From NCBI RefSeq assembly GCF_031143425.1, contig NC_090444.1, forward strand, positions 62,429,533 to 62,493,532: DNA of 64,000 nt. Reading direction: 5' to 3'. A program made the position numbers and the translations under genes. The stretch is from Pleurodeles waltl. Taxonomy: Eukaryota > Chordata > Amphibia > Caudata > Salamandridae. Under the pieces are notes generated by a model. That model did not search any database and was not told the DNA's origin. It saw nothing but the letters and a program-made list of their open reading frames with translations. Shown piece by piece: positions 39,357-51,800 of the stretch. Position 1 is the first letter of the stretch. Every line of letters starts with the position of its first letter.

Positions 39357-41810
39357 CTACAGGTATGTACTGATTCCCTGAGCCTGTGGGTGTCTCAAGT
39401 GGACCCATAATGTCCACACCAACCCTTTCAAAGGGAACCCCCACCACAGGAATTGGAATGAGGTGGGGATTTGTGTGGCCACCTGCCTTGCCACTGGCTT
39501 GGCAGGTGACACAGGATTACAAAACTCCTTCACCTTCTGGGACATATTGGGCCAATAGAAGTGGTTGACAGCCCTACTCCATGTTTTTGTTTGTCCCAGG
39601 TGCCCAGCTAGGGGGGTGTCATGGGCCAAAGTTTGGATAAACTCCCTAAACTGCTGAGGCAATACCACTCTCCTGGTTGCACCAGGTTTGGGGTCTCTGG
39701 CCTCAGTGTAAAGGAGTTCATCTTCCCAATAGACCCTGTGGGAGCCACTGATATCTCCCTTCTCCTGCGCAGTAGCTTGCTGCCTCAGGCCTTCAAGAGT
39801 GAGACAAGTCTTTTGTGCCTGGCACAGCTGTTCCCTCGAGGGTCCCTCTGGGCCCAAGAGCTCTACCTGGTATCAATCCAGCTCCATGGACTCAGTTCCC
39901 TCAGCGGAAAAGACATCTTCCTGAGAAGAGAGGTCTTGTTTCTTGTGCTGCTCAGAAGATGGTCCCCCAGTCTTCTTGCCTTTTCTCTTAGAAGGTTGGG
40001 ACATCATTTAAGGCTCCATCACTTCTTTTTCACCTATGCTCCGCTCTGTGCTCTTATTTTTAAACATACAAGTTCAGGGATACCCAGCATGGATGCATGG
40101 GGTTTGAGTCCTACCTGAGCCCATGCTGAGGACTCCAGATCATTCCATAGCAAGCATTCTGCTGAGACTGCAGAAGAGACCACTACCTGTTTCAGGCCAG
40201 TAACCCCTCCCCATTCTAAGGTCACCATAGCCACAGGATGGACCTTAGTTACTTTGTGAACATGAGTAACTGGATATGTTTGTTCAGCCAAATACTGACC
40301 TAGGGAAGCCAGTTTCGATGTCACCATGGTGACACTGGCATCTGTATCCCTCAGGGTTTCTATCTTTGTGCCATTAATTAAAAGGTGCTGTCTATTTGTT
40401 TGCATATTAGGGGGCCAGACAGAAAGTGTGGCGACATCTACCCCACCCTCAGAGACTAAAGTAGCTTCAGTGTGAACCTTGATTTGCTCTGGGTACACTG
40501 TTGATCCCACCTAGAGACTGGCCAGAACAGTACTAATTGGAGCAGTGCTAGTGAGATTCTTTTTGGGACACGCCAAGTCTCTAGTTTGGTGTCCATGCGG
40601 TTTACAGTTGTGACACCAAGCCATTTTGGGATCAAGGCTTTTATCCTTGTACCCATTAGAGGACTGTAAAGAGTCTCGGAGCCCACCCTCTTGTGCAGGG
40701 TTTTGGAGCCCTTGTGAAGTCTCTTTGCTTTTTGACCTTAGGTGTCTCACCACCCTTTCCCTGGGGAGACTTTGTAACCCCTTTCTTTTGGTCACCCCAA
40801 GTGGAAGTCTTGCTCACCCTAATCTTGACCCAATAGTCTGCCTTCTTTCCCAATTCTTGGGGAGAAATTGAACCTAGGTCTACCAGATATTGATGCAGCT
40901 TGTCAATGAAACAGTTGTTCTTTCATAAACAAATTATAAAGCCCATCATAGTCATGCACTCCACTGCCAGTAATCGAACTATCTAGCGTTTTTCACTGAG
41001 TAGTTTACAAAATCAACCTATGACTGGCTTGAGGTTTTTTTGAGCCCCCCTGAACCTAATTCTATACTCCTCAGTGGTGAATCCAAAGCCCTCACCCAGG
41101 GTAGCCTTCATGTGGTCATAGGATTCAGCATCTGCACCAGTGAGCATGAGGAGTCTATCCCTACACTTACCAGTAAACAGTTCCCAAAGGAGAGCCTCCC
41201 AATGAGATTTGTTTAGTTTTCTGGTTGTGCTAGCTCTCTCAAAAGATGTGAACCATTTGGTGATATCAACACCTTCATATTTAGAGACAATCTCTTTGGG
41301 GATTTGTAGGACATCAGGACTGCTCTCTGACCCTATTTAGATTGCTGCCACCATGGATGGGTGCTAAGCCCATTTCTGCTCTCTCCCTCTCTATAGATAG
41401 GAACTGTTGCTCCAAAGCTAATCTTTTGGCCACCCTTGCTGAAGGAGGTCCTCTTCATTGAGGCTGCCCTCAATGTTCCCAGAGGAGCTGGGCTTCCCTG
41501 TGGAAGATCCAGGTCCTGTGAGCACTATCCTTGGAGATAAGGGTCTTGGGGCTCTGATCTCCCTAGTTAGGTGAGGAGGGGGGAGTTCATCCTCCTCATC
41601 TCCAACATCTTCCCTATCTGAGGGGAGGTCTTCCTCCTCAGCAGGGTGGGCCCTGGTGTACTCTGCCAAGAGTTCCTGGAGCTTGACCTTGGTAGGGTTG
41701 GAACCTGTTCTAATATTTTTCAGCTTACAGAGGGACTTTAACTCTCCCATCTCTAGATGGAGGTAAGGGGTGAGGTTGAGTTCCACAACCATTTCCTCTG
41801 AGCTGCTCAT
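39357..41810 (-). pseudogene. Ty3/gypsy gag-protease-integrase, internally deleted
   Basis: On the - strand a gag frame starts at 41810 (MSSSEEMVVELNLTPYLHLE). Capsid-like sequence follows at about 41340-41050, then a zinc-knuckle-like CHNCKPHGHQTRDLAC (near 40630-40570) with one residue too many before the last Cys. The protease (40510-40034) has DTDASVTMV where DTGA is expected. Only about 180 bp later comes an integrase zinc-binding domain (39857-39480; HDTPLAGHLG, FYWPNM). Its Cys pair is split by a frameshift near 39520, and it runs into the core start before breaking off at about 39357. The reverse transcriptase and RNase H are missing, so there is a large internal deletion. It belongs with the LTR at 42082-44875. 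Confidence 0.8.
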
Positions 41811-42081
41811 TATGTTACTAAAGTTGGGGATTATTTGTAGAAACTAAAAACGAATTCTAGTTACTAACCATTACCTTAAAATAATGTTTAAATCTAAAAT
41901 GAAATGCTAAAGGGGGCTTAACTGAGGCCCTAGCAGGACTTAACATTTTTTAGACATTTTTTAAAAATTTAAAAAGTGAGTTACTAAAGGCAATTTTGGA
42001 ATTTAGTCGTGTGATCAGGTATTGCCTGAGTAGTCCAGCAAATACAAAGTTGTAGACACCACCACTGATCCACAAATTTAG
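41811..42081 (-). other. Leader between LTR and gag
   Basis: This is the untranslated interval between the LTR edge and the gag start. A primer-binding site is expected next to 42081, but I cannot match it to a tRNA with confidence. Confidence 0.45.
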
Positions 42082-44875
42082 GAAGCTACCTCAACATATA
42101 CTATATCAAAATGAGATATATTGTGCACAGAGTCCAGGGGTTCCCCAGAGGATTAACAGAGGCTAAAGTAGATAATACTAATGCTCTTTTTTGGTAGTGT
42201 GGTTGGGCAGTTAGGCTTATCAGAGGGTAGTGCAAAGCATTTGTTATACACACAGGCATAATGAAGCACACTCTCAATGACTAACTCCAACTCCAGGCCA
42301 ATTGTTTTTATATAACAAAACTAGATTTTGTTACTTTATTTCCAGAACCACAAGATTCAAGTTGCAGGTAAGTACATTTGCAAGTAAGTATCCAGCATAT
42401 CTATCAATACCACTTTGTTTCAAAATGGCAAGTTATACTGTTTTTTAATAAATAGCAATAATCTGTTTTAAAAGTTGACTGCAATTTTCAGAAACAGTTC
42501 TGGGGGAAGAAAAGTTAGCACAGTTTTGAGATAAGTATGAGACTTACAATTCCAGTCTCTGGGGGTTAGGATGTCCACAGGGTGGGGTTCAAGTTAACCT
42601 CAAACACCAACCACCAGCAACACCAGGCCGGCCGGGTGCAGAGGTCAAAGTTGAGGTCGTTTTGACATGGACTCCTATGGAGACTGGGGCCATTCGGAAT
42701 CAGGCCTGCTTGCAGGTACGTAGCTGCGCCTCTGGAGGGCAAACCAGGGGGGTTTAGAGGAGCCCCCGGGGGGCCACAGGTCAGCACCAAACACAACCTC
42801 AGCGGCGACTGGGTGCAGGGTGTAAACACAGCACCAGGCTCCCAATGCTTTCCCGTAGGGGGACACAAAGATGCTGCAAATGGGTTGGTTCAGGGAAACC
42901 AAAGGTTGGACAAGGAGGAGGGCCACTTGCCGATGTTGCTGCACCAAAGGTCAGATTCCCCACGGTCAGAGGGCAGCAGGTGAAGGGGTACCTTTTGCCA
43001 TTTGGAATCTTCGTCTGGTTCTGTGGCAGTCAGGGGAGGTCCTCCGGATTCAGGCTGAAGGAGTCATCATGTAGGACAGAAGGGGTCAACCCAGGGTGGG
43101 CACTTGCTCAGAATCACCTGGGCACCAGTTCTAGCCATTTGGACCACCTGGACATGGGCCGTGGGCGTCGGGTACAGAGTGGACATGACTTGCGGATCCG
43201 GGTAGGCTCTGGAGTCCTTGGATGAAGTTTCTTCTTGGACAAGGCCGCTGTCCACAGGAGTTCTTGGTCCTCTGGGGTGCAGGCAGTCCTCTTTAGGCTT
43301 TTCAGAGGTTGCTGGTCCTGCAGGATGAGTCGCCTTCTTTAAGCAGAGCTTTAGAAGCTGGAGACAGGCCGGTAGGGCTAGGGCCAAGTCAGTTTGCGTC
43401 TTCAGTCTTCTCTGCCGGAGGGGTCTCAGCTTTCTTCTTGTGAGGTCACCAGGAATCTGATGAGCTAGGTTCAGGGGAGCCCTTAAGTCCTGGATTTAGG
43501 AATGTTACAGGGATCAGAGAGCAGTAGACAATGGCTACTGTCCCTGAGAGTGACTACACCCTTCCAGTCTCCACTCCCTTTTGGGAGGGCAACCCAGACC
43601 TAACCCTATTGGTCCCTGTCCTCCAAACCAAGATGGTGGATTTTGAAAGGAGGGGGTCACTTCAGCTCTGCACATCTTAGGGGTGGTCCCAGCTGAAGTG
43701 GTCACTCCTCCTTGTTTTCCCTAATTTTCCTGTCTGACTTACAGCCAAAAGTGGGGCTTTGTCTGGGAGGCGGGCACCTCCACTAGCTGGAGTGCCCTGG
43801 AGCACTGTAACAGAATGCCTGAACCTTTGAGGCTCACCGCCAGGTGTTACAGTTCCTGCAGGGGGAGTTGTGAAGCACCAAGTGCAGGCTTTGTTTCTGG
43901 CCACAGAGAGCACAAAGGCTCTTACCCTATGTGGTCAGAAACTTGTCTGGAAATGGCAGGCTGGCACAGACTGGTCAGTCCAGCCCTAGACCTTTGGCTA
44001 AAATACAGGGGGCATCTCTAAGTTGGGCTCAAGGTGCATTTTTCAAAAATCCAACACTGGCATCAGTGTGGGTTTATTGTGCTGGGAAGTTTGATTTTGG
44101 AGCTGTGGAGTTCGAAATGACAAACTCCCAACCCATATACTTTATCTGGCCACACTGCACTTACAATGTCTAAGAATGGACCTAGACACTGTAGGGGCAT
44201 ATTGTTCATGCAGCAATGGCCTCATATGTGGTATGGTGCACCCTGCCTTAGGGCTATAAGGCCTGCTAAAAGGGTGACTTACCTATGCCACAGGAAGTGG
44301 TTTGTGGGCATGGCACCCTGAGGGGAGTGCCATGTCGACTTTGTCTTTTTCTCCCCACTGGCACACACGAACTGCAAATGCAGTGTGCATCTACTTGGTG
44401 AGGGTCCCCCAGGGTTGAATAATACATGCTGCGGCCCTTGGGAACCTTACCTAGCCACAGGGTCCTTGGTACCATGGGTACCTTTTACAAGGGAGTTAAC
44501 TGTGTGCCAGGGGGGTGCTAATTATGGAAACAATGGTACAGTTTTAGAGAAAGAACACTGGTGCTGAGGCCTGGTTAGCAGGATCCCATCACACACTCTC
44601 GGTCAAGTCAGCATCAATATCAGGCAAAAGGTGTGGGGGGAGTAACCATGTCAAAAGGGGCACTTTCCTACAGTACCATTGGTACCTTTTACAAGGGACT
44701 TAGCTGTGAGCAAGGGGTGTGCCAATTGTGGAAACAATGGTACAGTTTTAGAGAAAGAACACAGGTGCTGGGGCCTGGTTAGCAGGATCCCAGCACACTG
44801 TCAGTCAAGTCAACATCAATATCAGACAAAAAGTGTGGGGGTAGGTAACCATGCCAAAAGGGGCACTTTCCTACA
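42082..44875 (-). mobile_element. 2.8-kb gypsy LTR (family 1), copy 1
   Basis: On the + strand it begins ttaggaagctacc and ends ggggcactttcctaca, so on the - strand it starts tgtaggaaagtgcccc. A - strand AATAAA lies at 42335-42340, as expected for the R/U5 end. Roughly the first 1.5 kb of the + strand text is similar to 59564-61111. It flanks the gag frame on the correct side for a 5' LTR. No intact gene lies inside; open frames of up to 126 codons are chance. The outer (U3) end carries a tandem duplication. Confidence 0.78.
44478..44875 (-). repeat. About 200-bp tandem duplication at the U3 edge of the LTR
   Basis: ggtaccttttacaaggga starts at 44478 and again at 44681, 203 bp apart. Each copy runs to ggggcactttcctaca (about 44675 and 44875). 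Both include aatggtacagttttagagaa and ctggttagcaggatccca. The LTR start is therefore present twice in a row. Confidence 0.9.
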
Positions 44876-44878
44876 TAC

Positions 44879-45420
44879 CTAGCCAATAAAGAGCTGATCA
44901 TCCACCTGAAACTCTTTGGTACGATCAAGGTAGAACGCCAGTGCTCTTTTTAGGTCCAGGCAGTGGAGTCTCTCCTCTTCCTTAGAAGGAAGCATCACTT
45001 TGTCAAGATAGATGGTGAGGTATGGAGGCTTAGATGACAAGACCTGCAGCTCACTCACCCTGTGGGCAGAGGTAATGGGCTCAAGAAAAGCCATTTTCAG
45101 GGTCAGGAGTCTTAGAGGACAATTGTGTAGGGTCTCAAAAGTAGCACACATAAGAAAAGGGTAAGGCCCTTAAGGAACCTGTTAATGATAGGAAACTTAA
45201 ACAAGGAGGGTTGATCAGGTAACCTCAAAAAGTAGAAAGGATAGAGAGATAACCTTTGATTGTGCCCAAAGCAGAGCTGTGGTAGCCAAAGAAAGTAGAA
45301 ACAAGAGGACCTTGGTCAGAGGAGCAGACAGGGGGTCAACAGACTTATATGTACACCATGCCACAAATATATGCCAATGGCATGCGAATACTGTTTTGGT
45401 GGAGGGACGTCTGGCTGCCA
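44879..45420 (-). pseudogene. DIRS tyrosine recombinase, C-terminally truncated
   Basis: About 45400-45250 gives the N-terminal core-binding domain (HWHIFVAWCTYKSVDPLSAP). Then 45151-44879 gives LRLLTLKMAFLEPITSAHRV and LHCLDLKRALAFYLDRTKEF. The active-site H-x-x-R and Tyr would follow but the sequence switches to LTR. The enzyme would have joined the circular DNA to the target. Confidence 0.75.
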
Positions 45421-45555
45421 CAATGATCTTACAGACTTCGGGCAGAAGGTTGAAAGCTGTCAACTGCAGCCACACAATCTCCACACAAAAAAAGCGGAGA
45501 CTGGACAGGTTCGGGTGGAGGACCCTTCCCTGCTGTTTGAGACACAAGATTCTCC

Positions 45556-46528
45556 CTAAGGAGGAGTCTGATCGGAGGATCGATGGCCATGATCAGCAGC
45601 TCGGAATAGCAGACTCTTCATGCCCAGTCCAGCCACAAAGATCACTTGGGCCCGGTCATTCCTGATCTTCTTGAGAACTCTGGGCAGAAGTGGGATGGAC
45701 AGAAAGGCATACAGGAGGCCTGAGCTCCACTTGAGACAAAAATCGTTGCTGAGCGAGTGCCGCCTTGGAAACTCCAACGTGCAAAACTGCTGACATTGTA
45801 CGTTCTCTGCGAAGGCAAACATATCTAACCAAGGTTCTCCATACTGCTGAAAGAGACCTTGTGCCACCTCCGGATGACGATGCCATTCGAGATTGACCAG
45901 GCATTATCGGCTGAATTTGTCCTCCCTGACGTTCAGAGAACCCGCCACGTGTTGAACCACGAGGGAAATGTCCAGAGGCGCAGTGCCTCCTGATAAAGGG
46001 TTCACGACCCCACCCTGCTGGTTCCACTGCTACATGGCAGTGCTGTTGTCCATGAACACCTGCACTGCTTTCTCTTTGAGAGAGGGAAGAAATGCTTTCA
46101 ATGCCAGTCGGATCGCCCAGAGCTCCAACAGGTTTATGTGGAGTTCAGATTCCTCCGAAGACCAAATGCCTCTGATCACCGCCTCTCACAGATGGCCGCC
46201 CCAACCCAGGAGTGACGCATCTGTCACTACTGTGAGATCTGGTTGGGGAAGGGAGAGGGATCTGCCTGTGACACAATCGCATTTCATGAGCCACCACTGC
46301 AGATCCTGCGCAGTTCTTTCTGAGATCTGGACCATGTCGGAGAGATTCCCCTGATGCTGCACCCACTGGAGCTTTAGGTCCCACTGCAGAGCCTGCATAT
46401 GCCATCTGGCATGTTGCACCAGCAGGATGCAGGAGGCCATGAGGCCCAGCAGCCTCAGAGTAATTCTCACCAAAATCCAGAATAGAGTCCGCAATATCAG
46501 TATCATAGCCTGAATATCCTGGACTCAC
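45556..46528 (-). pseudogene. DIRS RNase H and linker
   Basis: VTDASLLGWGGHL (about 46230-46190) is the first-Asp block of RNase H. The linker at 45867-45556 has YGEPWLDMFAFAENVQCQQF, LLYAFLSIPLLPRVLKKI and RAQVIFVA, which are strongly characteristic of DIRS. Frameshifts separate these pieces. Confidence 0.8.
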
Positions 46529-47193
46529 CGTTCAGGATGATAAGCCTGAAACTGCACTGTGTCCAGAACTTCTCCAATAAAAGGGAGCGTCTGAAAGGGA
46601 GTCAGGTGTGACTTGGGCAGATTGATAGTGAACCCCAGTGAATGCAGGGGTTCTGCTTTAGGCTGGAGGCGGGGCATGACAGCCTGAGGTGAGCCCACCT
46701 TCAACAGCCAGTCATCAAGGTAGGGGAATACTGAGACCCCTAACCTGCACAGATGATCTGCGACCATCACCATCACCTTGGTTAACACCCGAAGGGGGCT
46801 GGTCAGGCAGAAGCAGAGCACAGTAAACTGAAAGTGCTTGTGGCCCACCATAAACCGCAAGTTACATCTGTGGGCAGGCAGGACGCGAATGTGAAAATAA
46901 GCCTCCTGCAAGTCCAATGCTACCATCCAGTCTCCTGCGTCCAGGGCAGATAAAACCTGAGTCAGAGTAAGCATTTTGAACTTCTCCTTTTTAAGGAAGA
47001 GGTTGAGGGACCAAAGATCTATGATAGGACGGAGGCCCTTTTCCTTTTTGAGCACCAGAAAGTAGAGGGAATAACAACCACGGCCTACTTCTGGCACAGG
47101 GTCCCTCTGTATTACTCCCTTGGCCAAGAGAGCCATAACCTCACGGCAAAGTGCTAAGTGATCCTCCGTCACCCAATGATAGGATGGTGGCAA
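46525..47193 (-). pseudogene. DIRS reverse transcriptase
   Basis: A 222-codon frame holds GVIQRDPVPEVGRGCYSLYF, LRPIIDLWSLN, ALDLQEAYFHIRV and the catalytic FPYLDDWLL (46701-46730 region). This matches the DIRS/Ty3-like palm order. The LDLQEAYFHI block keeps the first catalytic Asp, and the YLDD box is intact. The frame stops at its end where RNase H should continue. Confidence 0.88.
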
Positions 47194-49211
47194 GAGGGGT
47201 AGTCATGAAGGAGAGGGAGTAGCCCCTTCAAACTATTTGCAATACCCACATGTCCGATGTGATGGACTACCATCGGGGCAGGTGATGGTGAATCCTGCCG
47301 CCGAATGGTCCCTGGTGGGGAAGGGCTGGACTTGGAAGGTTTGGAGGCTGTGGGGGTGGTGGACTGGGCAGACCGCTGGCTCCCTGATCCATGACAACAG
47401 TAGATCTCACGTCCCTGGCCATGCGGAGGCAGGGCAGGATGCGTGGCACATTGGCTGGAGGGGAACGGACGTGAGGGGACACCCTTTCCGTAGCCATAAA
47501 AGGGGTGAAAAGCAAACTGAAGGGGGCGAGGGGCAGCTGCGAGATCCAGGGATCTGGCCATAGCCTGAGAATCTTTGCAGCGCACAAGCGCCGAGTCTGC
47601 TTTGTCTCTGTACTGATGGGTGCTATCAAAGGGCATTTCCTTAAGGGTGGATTGGACATCCCCCGAAAAACCAGACATCCTCAACCAGGTGTGGTACCTC
47701 AAGGCCACCGTCGATGCAATTGCTCTGCACAGTGAGTCAGTCGTGTCCAGCACACATCTGATTGTGAACTTCATTCCATCTTTCCCGTCAGCAATAGCTT
47801 GGGGGAGGATGGCCCAGGCCTCCTCTGGGACCTTTTATGACACTTATGCAACTGTGTCCCATAAAGTATGGGTGTAATGGCCCAACAGACATGCAGTGTT
47901 CACAGACTGCAATGCCAGGCTGGAGGAAGAGAACATTTTCTTCCCAAGTTGGTCCAGCCTCTTGTATTTCCTATCCGACGGTGCTGCAGAGAATGCATCC
48001 TGAGACATAGAGGCTTGGATAACCAGGCTCACGGGGTGGGGTGTTGCGTTAGGAATGCTGAGTCATTAGTAGCAGGCCTATGGAGGCAGGTGATCGTACT
48101 GTTCACAGGAGCCCCGGTGCTGGGTTTGGACCAGGGACCCAGTAGGACATCTGTAAGGGCTTCATTAAAGGACAAATGGGGTTCAGAGGAGGAAGCCCCA
48201 GGCTGAAACACCTCTGTCAGGATGTTGGTCTTGACTGCCACTGAAGAAAGCCTGAGGTCGAGGATCTTGGAAGCCCTTTGCACCATCATGAAATAAGATG
48301 CTCCCTCCTCTCTAGCCACAGTAGGGGGAGAAAGTATGCTAGTGTCAGGCGAAGTGTCGAGACCACTGGCATTACCCAAGTCCGTCTTACAGTCCTCCGA
48401 TTCCTGCAGCTGGCATTATAAAGGGTCCAGTGACCCCTCCCAACCTTCACTGTGCACCAATCCTTAGTTAGGATAAGGGGTCAGGATCCAACATAGGGGG
48501 CAGGCCCCTACCTAAGTTGGAGTCTGCATCGCACAATGCGGATCCAGCTCTATGTCGGAGTCGGCAATAAGGATGGGATCAACGACACCCAGGGCACGGG
48601 AGGCGTCATGAGCGTCAACATCGGAACCTGAGTTGGGGAAGGTCGAGGTGGCACGACCAACACCGGTTCGGATCCGGGAACAGATCCATTGGTACCTCCG
48701 GAGCCGAGACTGAAGTCTCCAGCGTGGAACCCAAGTGGGCTCTTTCCAACCCTGTGGGGCCCGAAGGTACAGCACCCAGGGGCACGAGCAGCATTGGTAG
48801 CAGTGACGTTGGAACCAGCATCGTGGAAGGTGGAGTTGGTACGACCGACTCCGGATCGGATCACTGAATGGATCCACGGGTAACCCCCAACCCCCCCCCC
48901 CCCGGGAACCGAGCCCATGCGGCTGGAATGGAACCCCAACTGGGCCCCTACCAACCCTCTGGGGCCCGAGAGCGCTGAAGTGGAGTCGGACTGCTGAAAT
49001 ATGCAGCGCATGACCTCATAAAAGTCTTGCAGTTGAGATGGGGTGGCTTCGGCTCCTGGAAAATCGGAGAAGCGCGGAGTCGGCAAGACACAGGCTCTGA
49101 GGATTGAGGCCTAGAGCGCTGATGCTCCTTCTCCCTCGTCTCATCTTGTCTGGATGAAGTCGAACAATGCTTGCTCTTCTTTGACTTTTTTGACTTTTTC
49201 TTGTGCCTCAT
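47194..49211 (-). pseudogene. DIRS gag-like region
   Basis: It begins near 49211 with a lysine-rich start (MRHKKKSKKSKKSKH). The conserved-looking part is at 48379-47270, in shifting frames (DQLGKKMFSSSSLALQS, IASTVALRYHTWLRMSGF, LQFAFHPFYGYG), typical of the DIRS gag-like protein. Between them is a low-complexity region with direct repeats in the 48550-49000 interval and a C11 run at 48892-48902. Several stops break it. Confidence 0.65.
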
Positions 49212-49830
49212 ACCCGATCATCCTGGGGACTTAGAGAGGGACGATGAGGAGTGGGGGCTCCACAACCATTCTTGACCCTCCTCTCGACCGAGATCGGGAG
49301 TGACGCGGAGCAGAGCATTAAGCTGCCAGAAGCTTTAGGGACCACTCCTTCAAAGCCTTGGGATTCATGGCCTGGCACTCAGAGCATGACTTCTTCACAT
49401 TCCAGACACCACAAGCACATGAGGTGAGGATCTGTCACAAAAGTCATCCACTGAAAGGATCCACAGGGATTGTATCTGGTCTTCCGTAAAAGACATTCTT
49501 TGATGTACCAGGAGTGTCAAGAATCAAAAGGACTTTGACAAAAGTCGAAAAGGTTCAGTCAAACAACGACTGAAGGGTAGCTCTTCTTCGGATCTGCACT
49601 AGGCTGGCGCGGAAAGAAAAGAACTGACATCAGCGCACCAGGGTGGAGCCTGTATAGGACCTGTAACATCATATCCGGCATGCACGACGCTAACAATGGG
49701 CGCAGAACCGAACAACACCACCTGATAGTGCATAGAGGTACTGCTTGAGAAATCTCTCTGGATGCAAACTGACGCCTGGCGGAAATTCTAAGGTAAGGAA
49801 CCTGCCACTAGAAATCTCAATCAGATATAG

Positions 49831-51239
49831 AAATCACACTAGAAAGAAAGCAGGAGAAGAAATAGACATGAAGGAAGGACTAAAAAGCGTGAATTTCCAG
49901 AGACAGGTTGGGAGAACATGAGACAGAAAGGACAATCAGGAGTATGAACAGAGGAAAGATAAGAGAATTGCAGAACCAGGGGGGGCAGTAAAAAATATTA
50001 CTGTGATGGTAGGAGAAAAATCACCTGGATGGGCAGAGAGAGAATGCCAGGGACTGGACTGAAAGCAATGAAGTCCACCTCCTGAGACCCATGAAGCCCC
50101 CAAGCATGCCACAGTGCTGAAGGGCTGTGGCTTTGCCAGGTGGTTGATCGGGGCAGGAGCAAGTCTCTCAAACCTGCTAGAGGTGAAACAATCTAGAGGT
50201 GTAGAAAGAGGGTAGGGCAAAGGAGGAAAACCCAGGAACAATTTCTTGCAATCATTTTTACTGGTTGAGGCCATCCCTCATGTACATCATTTGAGCAAAA
50301 AGAAGAAATAGCTGTGATAGTCCAGCACAAAAGAGACAGTTTTCTTTTTCTTTTTTTTCCTCTCCCCTACCTGTTTGGGGGAGAGTAAATTAGATGCCTG
50401 GTACTAGAAATTAGTTGGGATCAAGGGTTGAATAATACAGCAGAAAGTCCGAAATATTGGTTATGAGGGCAATACAGTCCCAAGTGGAGAAAAAAGACAC
50501 CAGAGAGTAGGAGAGGGGATTAAAGAAAACACACAATAATCATAGAAAGAAAGACAGTTTAATTTCCATTTTTTGCCATATACTTACCTAGGTTTTTTTC
50601 CTTAGAGTGACCATCAACTCAAATGCAGGAAGAGAAGTCATGCCTGCAAAGAAACACAGACCAAGGGTTTTAAGATGGTTTGGTTGTGAAGTCTGAATAC
50701 AAAAGTATAGAACTGACAGTGTGTTTGATCTACTCGGCACAAGGAAAAGAAACGGTGTGCACATCTTGTGTGCGGGTCTATTTAAATACCAACCCTCACA
50801 CATCCCAAAAAGTCAGAGTGCCATCATGCACTTTATATGCATGTGAGAAGTGTGAAGGGTCTCCTAAGAGGGTCCCATTTAGAAAGAAAAACCACAACAG
50901 TAAAAACACCTTTGGCCATCTTGGTGATCCTAGATTGTAGATGATGGATTATAAGGTTTGATAAGCAAAGCAGCAAAACTACCCTGCACTGGGGTGTAGA
51001 CAGAGCCAGACATAAGGCCTTCAAAACTAGATACTCAAATAAGGAATCCAGATGTAGAAAATAGAGCAGGAATCAGAATAAAGCTTCAAATGGTTGATGA
51101 ATGAGGCAAAAAATTAAACAAATGCGTTGTCTCAAAACAAAGCCTCCTTATGTGGGTGAGGCAGAACTTGATATCACAGGAAAAGATGTTAGTATCATTT
51201 TGGATTTCAAACTTCAGACAATAACACTGGGCAGACAGC
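49831..51239. other. No recognisable gene
   Basis: Purine-rich sequence with short frames. Nothing was recognised except a T-rich run near 50341-50358. Confidence 0.4.
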
Positions 51240-51800
51240 CATCTTGAAATGCCTTAGACCTGTCAGCCTTAGGGTGGTCTTCCTCCCGATTGTTTGCCTG
51301 CTTGCCTCCATCTTGTCTGCATTTTTGCTCTGTTGGCCTTAACCAGCGCTAATGTGCATGTGCTCACTCCCCTAAACAAGGCATTATTGGCATAATTAAT
51401 TTACATGCAAGTCCCTTGTAGAGTGGTCTGTAAATTAAATGCTGCCAGTGGGCCTGCAGCACTTATTGTGCCACCGACTTAAATAGCCCCTTAAAACATG
51501 TCCCAAGCATGCCATTGCAGCCTGAAGACATGTCGACTTGACATTTAAAACCCCTTGCCAAGCCTTACCCCTTTTATTACATGTTAGCCACCCCTAAGGT
51601 AAGCCCTAAGTAGCCCATAGGGCAGGGTGCTCTGTAATTTAAAGGTAGAACATGTACTTGTTAGTTTTACATGCCCTAGTAGTGAAAAACTGCCAAATTA
51701 TTTTTCTCACTACTGAGGGGCCTACCCCTCCAATAGGGTAACATTGGGGATCCCTTATTAAAATTAATAAGTTTTAATTCCTAAACCAGAGGTGGTAGAT
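51240..51800. repeat. Probable dispersed repeat, family not determined
   Basis: The stretch with accccttttattacatgtta, agcccatagggcagggtgct and tttacatgccctagtagtga reads like a dispersed, LTR-like repeat I associate with newt genomes. No ends or coding regions are visible, so the family is left open. Confidence 0.3.

Larger units (their letters stand above)
44879..49830 (-). mobile_element. DIRS-type retroelement, recombinase end cut off at a gypsy LTR
   Basis: The - strand order is leader (about 49830-49212), gag-like region, reverse transcriptase, RNase H, linker and tyrosine recombinase. The recombinase stops at 44879, where the gypsy LTR begins, so the C-terminal catalytic part is missing. 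The leader contains gagatttctcaagcagtacc, which I take to be within the DIRS terminal region. All frames are interrupted. It is a different copy from the one at 36-38 kb. Confidence 0.8.

Noticed and set aside
45279..45665. 128-codon + strand frame
   Set aside because: It is antisense to the DIRS recombinase and linker, which are recognisable on the - strand.
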